Assembly (NCBI GenBank): GCA_005788935.1
Contig: SYAK01000082.1
Location: 1 to 8,205 of the forward strand
Reading direction: 5' to 3'
DNA length: 8,205 nt
DNA from: Pseudomonadota bacterium
GTDB taxonomy: Bacteria > Myxococcota > UBA9042 > PHBI01
How positions within the stretch are numbered: the stretch's first letter is position 1; each line of letters starts with the position of its first letter. Made by a program: the position numbers and the translations under genes. The notes under the pieces were generated by a model. The model worked only from the letters and a program-made list of their open reading frames with translations, searched no databases and was not told the origin of the DNA. This document shows, in pieces, positions 1 to 5,955 of this stretch.

Positions 1-759
1 ACGCTCTTCCTCGACGAGATCGGCGAGATGCCGCCCCACCTTCAGGCGAAACTGCTTCGCGTACTCCAGGACCGCCAGATCGAGCGGGTCGGCGGGACCG
101 CCTTGCGCCCTGTCGACGTCCGCATCATCTCGGCGACCCACCGCGACCTCTCGGCGATGGTGGAGTCCCGCACCTTTCGCGAGGACCTCTACTATCGGCT
201 CGCAGTGTTCCCCATCTCCCTTCCGCCCCTTCGCGCGCGCGAAGGGGACGTTCAGCTGCTCGCCCGACACTTCCTCGCGCGGTTTTGTGCCGAAGAGCAC
301 AAGGCGCCGCTCGGCCTCGCGCCCGAGACCCTCGCCATTCTCGAGCGGCATCCGTTCCCTGGCAACGTCCGAGAGCTCGAGAACGTCATCAGTCGCGCGG
401 TCCTCGTCGCCGCTCACGACCTCGTCCGCCCCGACGACCTGCCCGACGACTTTCTCGGCCGCCTCGGCGACCAGCCGAGCGCCCCAGCCTCTGCGGTGTC
501 GGGCCTCTCCGCGCCGAGCCAAGCGGACGCAGCGGGCCCGGGCGACCCGCTGACCGAGGCGCTGACAGCGCTCTATCCCTCGCTTGCCGAGCTGCCGAGC
601 CTCGCGTCCGTCGAACACGCCCTCTTCTCGCGCGCGCTCGCCCTCGCGAACGGAAACGTCGGCCGCGCGTCGATGGCGCTCGGCGTCTCGCGTGCGACCC
701 TGTACCGTCGTCTGCGTCAGGCCCAGCCCGCCCGCACTCCCGACGACGAGCCCGCATGA
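1..759 (+). CDS. Sigma-54-dependent transcriptional activator (NtrC family), C-terminal part
   Basis: This is the last 252 codons of an enhancer-binding protein that uses ATP hydrolysis to open promoters held by sigma-54 RNA polymerase. The 5' end lies outside the window, so the sensory domain, Walker A and GAFTGA loop cannot be seen. Counting from base 1, visible AAA+ parts are Walker B (TLFLDEIGEM, residues 1-10), a sensor I-like ATHRDL (45-50), the arginine-finger segment FREDLYYRL (59-67), and sensor II in PFPGNVRELEN (about 118-128). A linker rich in Ala, Ser and Pro (about 155-185) leads to a Fis-type helix-turn-helix (about 217-239, NGNVGRASMALGVSRATLYRRLR split over two helices). The gene overlaps the following dus start by four bases, so the two are probably translationally coupled. 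The regulated promoters and the input signal cannot be told from this fragment. Family assignment is firm; no specific symbol is justified. Confidence 0.95.
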   Translation, partial: TLFLDEIGEMPPHLQAKLLRVLQDRQIERVGGTALRPVDVRIISATHRDLSAMVESRTFREDLYYRLAVFPISLPPLRAREGDVQLLARHFLARFCAEEHKAPLGLAPETLAILERHPFPGNVRELENVISRAVLVAAHDLVRPDDLPDDFLGRLGDQPSAPASAVSGLSAPSQADAAGPGDPLTEALTALYPSLAELPSLASVEHALFSRALALANGNVGRASMALGVSRATLYRRLRQAQPARTPDDEPA

Positions 760-1838
760 TGTCCCAAGCCTCCATGGCCCTCCCGTCCGAAGGCCCGCGC
801 CCGCTCCCCGGCTATGTCGTCGGGCCCGTCCGCGTCGCTCCCGGCCTCGTGCTTGCACCCATGAGCGGTGTCACCGACTCGCCCTTCCGACGCCTCGTGC
901 AGGCCTGTTCCGGGGACGCGGTCGGCCTCGTCGTCAGCGAGTTCATCAACGTCGACATGCTGACGCGCGGCCAGCTGCGGGCGGCTGTCCGGATGTCGTT
1001 CCATGAGTCGGAGCGCCCCGTCTCGATTCAGCTCTACGGGTCCGACCCCGCGACGATGGTCGAGGCCGCGAAGATGGTCGAGGCTCACGGGGCGGACCTC
1101 GTCGACATCAACGCCGGCTGCCCGGAGCCCAAGATCTGCCGTCGCGGCGGAGGTGCCGGTCTGCTGCGCGATCTGCCTCGGCTCTCGGCCATCGTCGAAG
1201 GGGTCGCGCGGGCCGTGAAGATCCCGACGACGCTGAAATGCCGCAACGGCTGGGACGCCGACAGCCTGAACGCGCCCGAGACGCTGCGGCGCGCCGAGGA
1301 GGCCGGAGCGCAGTCCCTCGCGATCCATGGTCGCACGCGCATGCAGCTCTACCAGGGGCAGGCTGACTGGGGGATCGTCCGGACGCTCAAGCAGACCGCC
1401 CGCATCCCGATCCTCGGCTCGGGCGACGTCTCGACCGCCGCCGACGCCCGCGAGCGTTTCGACGGGACCGGCTGCGACGGCCTCCTCATCGGGCGTGCCG
1501 CCGTGCGGAACCCTTGGATCTTCAGACAGATCCGTGACGCCTGGGAGGGGCGGCCCGCCTATCGGCCGACGTGGGGCGAGACCCACGACGCGCTCGCCCT
1601 GTATCTCGAGCTGCTGCACGCGACCTACCCGCCGAACGTCGCACCTGGGCGCATGAAGATGATGCTCGCCCGTCTGCTGCGCGGCTTCCCGGGGCGCTCG
1701 GAACTGCGGGTCGAGGTGCTGCGCGAGTCCGAGCCGCCGCGCATGCTCGCGATGTTCGCCGAGGCGATCGCGGCCCACGGCCTGCAGGCGGTCACCCGCG
1801 ACATGGACCGCGAGACGGCCGAGCCGAGTGCAGCGTGA
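756..1838 (+). CDS. dusB: tRNA-dihydrouridine synthase (DusB/NifR3 type)
   Basis: This is a cytoplasmic FMN enzyme that reduces specific uridines of tRNA to dihydrouridine with NADPH. The product is 360 residues if translation starts at 756. Signatures seen: APMSGVTD at the start of the TIM barrel (34-41), DINAGCPEPK with the presumed proton-donor Cys122, the basic and glycine-rich RRGGGAGLL (129-137), LKCRNGWD with Lys161, IHGRTR (190-195) and QGQADW (200-205), the phosphate-binding GSGDV (221-225) and IGRAAVRNPWIF (245-256). A helical C-terminal tRNA-binding region follows. The length is slightly above the usual 320-345, mostly from an N-terminal extension of about 20 residues. ATG at 756 overlaps the upstream stop (ATGA); ATG at 759 and 774 are alternatives in the same frame and there is no strong ribosome site, which favours coupling. 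Family is certain. The DusB subclass is a judgement from overall resemblance; another Dus subclass is possible. Confidence 0.93.
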   Translation: MMSQASMALPSEGPRPLPGYVVGPVRVAPGLVLAPMSGVTDSPFRRLVQACSGDAVGLVVSEFINVDMLTRGQLRAAVRMSFHESERPVSIQLYGSDPATMVEAAKMVEAHGADLVDINAGCPEPKICRRGGGAGLLRDLPRLSAIVEGVARAVKIPTTLKCRNGWDADSLNAPETLRRAEEAGAQSLAIHGRTRMQLYQGQADWGIVRTLKQTARIPILGSGDVSTAADARERFDGTGCDGLLIGRAAVRNPWIFRQIRDAWEGRPAYRPTWGETHDALALYLELLHATYPPNVAPGRMKMMLARLLRGFPGRSELRVEVLRESEPPRMLAMFAEAIAAHGLQAVTRDMDRETAEPSAA

Positions 1839-1845
1839 GTCGGCC

Positions 1846-1912
1846 ATGGCTGGCGTACCTCTTGTGCGCAAGATGATGCTGGTCGTTTTCGCTGTCGTCG
1901 AGCGCCAGCCGT
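1846..1912. repeat. Long inverted repeat with a nested hairpin between dusB and lgt
   Basis: GGCTGGCG at 1848-1855 is matched perfectly by CGCCAGCC at 1903-1910. One G-U and one A-U pair extend the stem outward to 1846/1912. Inside it, TCTTG-TGCG-CAAGA (1860-1873) forms a five-pair hairpin with a four-base loop. A short T run (1886-1889) lies 12 bases beyond the small hairpin, too far for a standard intrinsic terminator. The outer right arm ends directly before the -10-like element of lgt. It could be an RNA fold in the dusB 3' region, an operator dyad, or chance. The pairing is seen; the role is not known. Confidence 0.4.
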
Positions 1913-1913
1913 C

Positions 1914-1922
1914 TGCTAGGAC
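1914..1922 (+). promoter_or_regulatory. Candidate extended -10 element for lgt
   Basis: TGC-TAGGAC resembles an extended -10 (TGn plus TAnnAn) and recurs in similar form before two other starts in this window. Initiation about seven bases downstream would give a 5' leader of roughly 27 bases before the GTG. No convincing -35 hexamer is seen 16-18 bases upstream. The hexamer matches the TATAAT consensus at only three positions, so the call rests mainly on recurrence of the motif. Confidence 0.4.
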
Positions 1923-1945
1923 CCGCCGCCCTGGACCTGCCAACT

Positions 1946-1949
1946 GGAG
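1946..1949 (+). promoter_or_regulatory. Ribosome binding site of lgt
   Basis: GGAG ends six bases before the GTG at 1956. This spacing supports the GTG as the true start. The encoded N-terminus then lines up with the first membrane segment of Lgt proteins, leaving no large extension. Confidence 0.65.
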
Positions 1950-1955
1950 CCCGCC

Positions 1956-2822
1956 GTGACCGACCTGCCGCCTGTCCTCGCTGGCCTCTTCCCGTTGCCG
2001 CCGCTCGACCTCTTCGGGCTCAAGCTCCACGCCTTCGGCTTCCTCGTCGGACTCGGCATCGTCGTCGGCTCCATCCTCGCGGGGCGTCGCGCCCGTGAGC
2101 TCGGCGCCTCCGAGGCGGTCATCAGTCAGCTCGCCCTGTGGGCTGTCGTCCCAGGCTTCATCGGGGCCCACTTCGTCCACGTCCTCGCGTACTACCCCGA
2201 GGAATTCATCAAGCGCCCCCTGTACCTGCTCGAAATATGGAACGGAATCAGCAGCTTCGGCGGTTTCGTGGGCGGGGCGCTGGGCGTCTGGTGGTACTTC
2301 CGTCGGCGCCCCGGGCTGCCGTTCCTGCCCTACGCCGACGCGCTCATCTACGGCTTCACGTTCGCGTGGATCTTCGGTCGCCTCGGCTGCACGGTCGCCT
2401 TCGACCACCCTGGCTACGAGACGACGTTCTTCCTCGGCATGGACTACGCCGGCGACGGCAAGGACGTCGGGCCCGGCCTGCGCCACAACCTCGGGTTCTA
2501 CGAGGCCATCTGGTCGGTGGTGATGGCGGCGTACTTCCACCTGCAGCGCCAGACACCGCGCTTCAAGGGCTGGTACGTGGCCGTCTTTGTGCTGACCTAC
2601 ATGCCGTTCCGCTTCGGCCTCGACTTCCTGCGCGCCGTCGACGAGCGCTACGCGGGGCTGACGCCTGGTCAGTGGATCGCCATCGGCCTCTTCGGTCTCG
2701 CAATCCTGCTCATCGCGCGCGGTTCGCGACGCGGTGACGTGCTCGTTCCCGACAGCGTCGTCAAGCCAGCCCTCTACCCCGTGGCCGAGCGCGAAGCCTT
2801 CGCGAAGGCCGCGGGCCGCTGA
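1956..2822 (+). CDS. lgt: Prolipoprotein diacylglyceryl transferase family protein (variant active site)
   Basis: Lgt transfers diacylglycerol from phosphatidylglycerol to the lipobox cysteine of prelipoproteins in the cytoplasmic membrane. The 288 residues match the usual length, with hydrophobic segments near 20-42, 55-78, 99-115, 128-148, 182-196, 206-222 and 238-255. Family landmarks are the N-terminal LKLHAFGFLVGLG (22-34), PLYLLEIWNG (88-97), FGGFVGG (101-107), GRLG (141-144), FRFGLDFLR (218-226) and LTPGQW (235-240). The classical signature GRLGNFxNxExxG reads GRLGCTVAFDHPG here. The arginine (142) and final glycine (153) keep register, but Asn becomes Cys145 and Glu becomes Asp150. 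The second essential Arg is present as Arg219, with Asp223 where E. coli has Glu. The E. coli tyrosine and histidine regions read HAFG and SFGG, so both side chains appear replaced. It starts with GTG behind a GGAG site. It may be the lineage's normal Lgt or a divergent paralogue; family membership is strong, exact activity less so. Confidence 0.85.
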   Translation: MTDLPPVLAGLFPLPPLDLFGLKLHAFGFLVGLGIVVGSILAGRRARELGASEAVISQLALWAVVPGFIGAHFVHVLAYYPEEFIKRPLYLLEIWNGISSFGGFVGGALGVWWYFRRRPGLPFLPYADALIYGFTFAWIFGRLGCTVAFDHPGYETTFFLGMDYAGDGKDVGPGLRHNLGFYEAIWSVVMAAYFHLQRQTPRFKGWYVAVFVLTYMPFRFGLDFLRAVDERYAGLTPGQWIAIGLFGLAILLIARGSRRGDVLVPDSVVKPALYPVAEREAFAKAAGR

Positions 2823-2848
2823 GGAACGTCGTCTGGCTGGAATCCGTC

Positions 2849-2873
2849 GGGCGGCTCTGCTAACAGCCCGCCC
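2849..2873. repeat. Dyad flanking the ydiJ -10 element and abutting its ATG
   Basis: GGGCGGCT (2849-2856) pairs with AG plus CCGCCC (2865-2866 and 2868-2873) with a single unpaired C at 2867. The intervening bases carry the -10-like TGCTAAC, and the right arm ends at the base before the start codon. This layout fits a repressor or activator operator. In a high-GC genome a G/C-rich dyad of this size can also arise by chance. Confidence 0.35.
2858..2866 (+). promoter_or_regulatory. Candidate extended -10 element for ydiJ
   Basis: TGC-TAACAG has the same TGCTA core as the elements before lgt and the DUF2231 gene. It ends only seven bases before the ATG at 2874. Normal initiation distance would place the first transcribed base at or next to the A of the ATG. 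No purine-rich ribosome site lies before that ATG, which agrees with a leaderless transcript. No clear -35 is visible. Confidence 0.4.
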
Positions 2874-5800
2874 ATGATCCCGCGCCTCACCGAGCTCGAG
2901 CCCGCCCACCAGACGACGCGCGACTACCTCGCCGCGCTTGGCCGCGCCGGCTTCACCGGCGACCTCGCCTGCGATGACGCCACCCGCATCGTCGGGGCGA
3001 CCGACAACAGCGTCTACCAGCTGTTGCCGCAAGCCATCGTCTATCCGCGCTCCGCCGAGGACGTCGAGCGCCTCTTCAAGGTCGCCTCCGAGCCGCCCTT
3101 CGCGCGCCTCACCTTCACGGCCCGCGGCGGCGGCACCGGGACGAACGGCCAGTCGCTGACGACCGGTCTCATCGTCGACCTTGGCCGATACATGACGGCC
3201 ATCGGCGACCCCGACTGGGAGCGCGGCACGATCGACGTCGAGCCCGGCGTCGTCCGCGACCAGCTGAACGCCTTGCTCGCTCCCCACGGTCACTTCTTCG
3301 CCCCGGATCTGTCGCCGTCCTCGCGGGCGACCGTCGGCGGCATGATCGCGACCGACGCCTGCGGCCAGGGCTCGCGGGTCTATGGCAAGACCTCCGAGCA
3401 CGTCGTCGGGCTCGAGGTGGTCCTCGTGACTGGCGAGCGCGTCTGGCTCGAGGCGATGACACCCGAGGCCGCCCTCGCCGAGCAGCAGGCCGGCACCCCG
3501 CTTGGCCGGCTGCTCTCGGTGCTCGCCCCGCTCGCCCGCGACAACCGGCAGCGCTTCCTCGACGGAGTCCCGAAGCTGCAGCGCTTCGTGACCGGCTACA
3601 ACGTGGCGCGCGTCTTCGACCCGGAGACAGGGGGCATCGGGCTGCACTGGCTGCTGACCGGCGCCGAGGGGACGCTTGGCCTCGTGACGCGCGCCCGTGT
3701 CCGCATGACGCGGCTGCCGACCGCCCGCCGCCTCGCCGTCCTCGAGTTTCCGGACTTCCACGCGGCGCTGGCGTCGGCCCGGTCCGTCGTCGCGTCGAAC
3801 CCGTCGGCCATCGAGACCATCGACGACAAGGTCCTCGGTCTCGCGCGCCGTGACGTCATCATCCACAGCGTGGCGCGCTACCTGCCCGAGCGCACGCCGC
3901 CGACGCGGGCCATCAACCTCGTCGAGTACGAGGGGACCGACGCCGCCGACTGCGAGCGCCGCCTCGCCGCGCTCATCGCCGACTGCGAGCGCCACGTAGG
4001 CGAGCCGGGCTGGCCGTCCCACTGGTCGGTCGCCGCCTCGGACGCCGATCGCGACGCCCTCTGGAACCTGCGCAAGAAGGGCGTCGGGCTGCTCGGCAAC
4101 ACGGAGGGGCGCCGCAAGCCCGTCCCCTTCGTCGAGGACACGGTGGTCCCGCCCGAGCGCCTCGCCGATTATGTCCGTGAATTCAGGGATCTCCTCGAGG
4201 CAGAGGGGCTGACCTACGGCATGTTTGGCCACGTCGACGTCGGCTGCCTGCACGTCCGCCCCGCGCTTGACCTGCGCGACCCCGCCGACGAGGCGCGCCT
4301 CCGCCGCATCTCGGACAAGGTGGCGGCGCTCTGCCAGCGCTACGGCGGAGTCATCTGGGGCGAGCACGGCAAGGGGTTCCGTTCGGAGTACAGCCCCGCA
4401 ATATTTGGTGACCTCTTTGATGTCTTATGCGACATCAAGGCCGTGTTCGACCCGGGGAACCGCCTGAACCCCGGCAAGATCGCGACCCCGCCCGGCCGCA
4501 GGTCCGAGCTCGCAACGATCGACCAGCCGCTGCGCGGGCACTTCGACCGCGAGGTGGCGCCGAGCGATCAGGCCGCCTTCGACAAGGCGCTCGACTGTAA
4601 CGGGAATGGTCAGTGCTTTCAGTGGGATCCGGACCAAATCATGTGCCCGTCGTCGAAGGCGACGCGTGACCGTGTCCACAGCCCGAAGGGGCGCGCGGGC
4701 GTCATGCGCGAGTGGCTCAGGCAGCTTGGACGCGCGGGTCACCCCATCGCCGACCGCCACCCGGACAGCGGGCCGAAGCGGCTCCTGAAGCTGCCGATCC
4801 GGCTCTGGAACGGCCTCCGCAAACGGACTGGCCAGTATGACTTCTCGCACGACGTGGCGCGCAGCATGCACGGCTGCCTCGCCTGCAAGGCCTGCGCGAC
4901 GCAGTGCCCGGTGAAGGTCGACGTGCCAGCGTTTCGATCGCACTTCCTTGCCCATTATCACGACAGATATCCGCGCCGACTGCGCGACCATCTCATCGGC
5001 GGCCTCGAAGGGGCGCTCGTCTGGATGGGGCGCTTCCCGAGGTTCGCGTCGTGGCTCATGCAGCGCCCGCTGACGCAGCGGGTGCTGCGGGGCCTCGTCG
5101 GGCTCGTCGACTCGCCCGCGATCGACCCGCTCCCGCTGAAGCAGCGCCTCGCCGACAAGGGCTTCGGCCTCCTCGAGCCCGTCCGCCTCGAGGCCGGTCC
5201 CGCGACCGCCGCGCCGCGCGTCATCCTGCTGCAGGACGCCTTCACGTCGTTCTACGAGCCCGAGCTGGTCGTGGCGACTATCGAGCTCTTGAAGGCGCTC
5301 GGTTGCGAGGTTGCGCTCGCTCCGTTCTTCGAAAACGGCAAGGGGTTGCACGTCAAGGGCTTCCTGCGCCGCTTCGAGCGGCTCGTGCAGCGGAACCAGC
5401 GGACGCTGACCCGCCTCGCCGCGACGGGCGCGACGCTCGTCGGGCTCGACCCCGCCGTCACGCTGACCTACCGCGACGAGTATGTGTACGCGTTGAGGGC
5501 CTCCGGCGATGCCCCTCCAAAGGTCCTGTTGTTGCAGGAATTCCTCGCCAAGACGACCGTCCCCGCGGGGCTCTCGGAGCGCGCCCGCCGCCCAGTCGCC
5601 CTCTTCGGCCACTGCACCGAGCGCGCGCTGCTCCCGACCTCCGACCACCTGTGGCGGGAGGTCTTCGCGCGCTTCGGGCTCGACGCCGCCCCGCGCGCGG
5701 TCGGCTGCTGCGGCATGAGCGGGGCGTTCGGGCACGAGGCGGAGCACCGCGTCGAGTCGGCGGGCATCTTCGAGATGTCCTGGGACCGGGCGCTGCCAGC

Positions 5801-5936
5801 GGCGCCAGATGCACCCGTCGCGGTGACGGGTTATTCCTGCCGTTCACAGGTGGCGCGCGAGCGCGGGCACAAGCCGCGCCATCCGGTACACTTCTTGCTA
5901 GAATCCGTTCGAGGGGCCCCGTCGGCCCCGTCCTGA
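2874..5936 (+). CDS. ydiJ: FAD/Fe-S dehydrogenase, YdiJ type (probable D-2-hydroxyglutarate dehydrogenase)
   Basis: This 1020-residue protein resembles E. coli YdiJ (about 1018 residues) from the first residues (MIP...) to the last. YdiJ is described as oxidising D-2-hydroxyglutarate to 2-oxoglutarate. Domains in order: an FAD-binding PCMH fold (about 45-280) with RGGGTGTNGQSL (84-95) and ATVGGMIATDACGQGS (152-167); a substrate and metal-binding half (about 280-540) with FGHVDVGCLHVRP (451-463, His453 and His460) and WGEHGKGFR (495-503); an Fe-S region with Cys575, Cys581, Cys591 and CLACKACATQCP (Cys668, 671, 674, 678); and a CCG-type domain (about 780-990) with GHC (912-914) and GCCGMSGAFGHE (944-955). 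No signal peptide or membrane helix is evident, so it is cytoplasmic or peripheral on the membrane. D-lactate or another D-2-hydroxyacid is an alternative substrate. The DUF2231 gene follows after 19 bases. Codons are locally AT-rich near residues 509-519. Architecture is certain; substrate is by homology. Confidence 0.93.
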   Translation: MIPRLTELEPAHQTTRDYLAALGRAGFTGDLACDDATRIVGATDNSVYQLLPQAIVYPRSAEDVERLFKVASEPPFARLTFTARGGGTGTNGQSLTTGLIVDLGRYMTAIGDPDWERGTIDVEPGVVRDQLNALLAPHGHFFAPDLSPSSRATVGGMIATDACGQGSRVYGKTSEHVVGLEVVLVTGERVWLEAMTPEAALAEQQAGTPLGRLLSVLAPLARDNRQRFLDGVPKLQRFVTGYNVARVFDPETGGIGLHWLLTGAEGTLGLVTRARVRMTRLPTARRLAVLEFPDFHAALASARSVVASNPSAIETIDDKVLGLARRDVIIHSVARYLPERTPPTRAINLVEYEGTDAADCERRLAALIADCERHVGEPGWPSHWSVAASDADRDALWNLRKKGVGLLGNTEGRRKPVPFVEDTVVPPERLADYVREFRDLLEAEGLTYGMFGHVDVGCLHVRPALDLRDPADEARLRRISDKVAALCQRYGGVIWGEHGKGFRSEYSPAIFGDLFDVLCDIKAVFDPGNRLNPGKIATPPGRRSELATIDQPLRGHFDREVAPSDQAAFDKALDCNGNGQCFQWDPDQIMCPSSKATRDRVHSPKGRAGVMREWLRQLGRAGHPIADRHPDSGPKRLLKLPIRLWNGLRKRTGQYDFSHDVARSMHGCLACKACATQCPVKVDVPAFRSHFLAHYHDRYPRRLRDHLIGGLEGALVWMGRFPRFASWLMQRPLTQRVLRGLVGLVDSPAIDPLPLKQRLADKGFGLLEPVRLEAGPATAAPRVILLQDAFTSFYEPELVVATIELLKALGCEVALAPFFENGKGLHVKGFLRRFERLVQRNQRTLTRLAATGATLVGLDPAVTLTYRDEYVYALRASGDAPPKVLLLQEFLAKTTVPAGLSERARRPVALFGHCTERALLPTSDHLWREVFARFGLDAAPRAVGCCGMSGAFGHEAEHRVESAGIFEMSWDRALPAAPDAPVAVTGYSCRSQVARERGHKPRHPVHFLLESVRGAPSAPS
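5896..5904 (+). promoter_or_regulatory. Candidate extended -10 element for the DUF2231 gene, inside the ydiJ end
   Basis: TGC-TAGAAT matches the extended -10 consensus TGn-TATAAT at all but one position, the best of the three such elements here. It lies within the last codons of ydiJ and would start transcription near 5911, giving a leader of about 45 bases before the ATG at 5956. The bases 17 upstream are GC-rich and do not resemble a -35, as is common for extended -10 promoters. The gene could therefore be read both from ydiJ and from its own promoter. Confidence 0.5.
5913..5929 (+). other. GC-only stem-loop at the ydiJ/DUF2231 junction
   Basis: GGGGCC (5913-5918) and GGCCCC (5924-5929) form six G-C pairs around a five-base loop, just before the ydiJ stop at 5934-5936. 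No T run follows, so it is not an intrinsic terminator. If transcription begins near 5911, the short transcript would start almost directly with this hairpin. It may protect the 5' end, slow ribosomes at the ydiJ end, or have no role. Confidence 0.4.
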
Positions 5937-5955
5937 ACCGGTCCCAAGGCGGCCC

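Noticed and set aside
285..755. Upstream extension of the dusB frame into the activator gene
   Set aside because: The extension is Arg/Pro/Ala-rich and lies entirely over a clear AAA+ coding region in another frame. The Dus fold begins only after 756.
1860..1889. Small hairpin plus T run as a rho-independent terminator of dusB
   Set aside because: The T run is only four bases and begins 12 bases after the stem, so the geometry is wrong.
717..4367. Very long open frame on the minus strand (1216 codons) antisense to dusB, lgt and ydiJ
   Set aside because: It spans three well-supported genes on the other strand, has no recognisable domain, and its composition is dominated by Arg, Asp, Gly and Ala. 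Long stop-free antisense frames are expected from strong G/C third-position bias.
4425..5747. Minus-strand open frame of 440 codons opposite the second half of ydiJ
   Set aside because: It mirrors the coding strand, is rich in Arg, Glu and Ala, and shows no family motif. It is a shadow of ydiJ.
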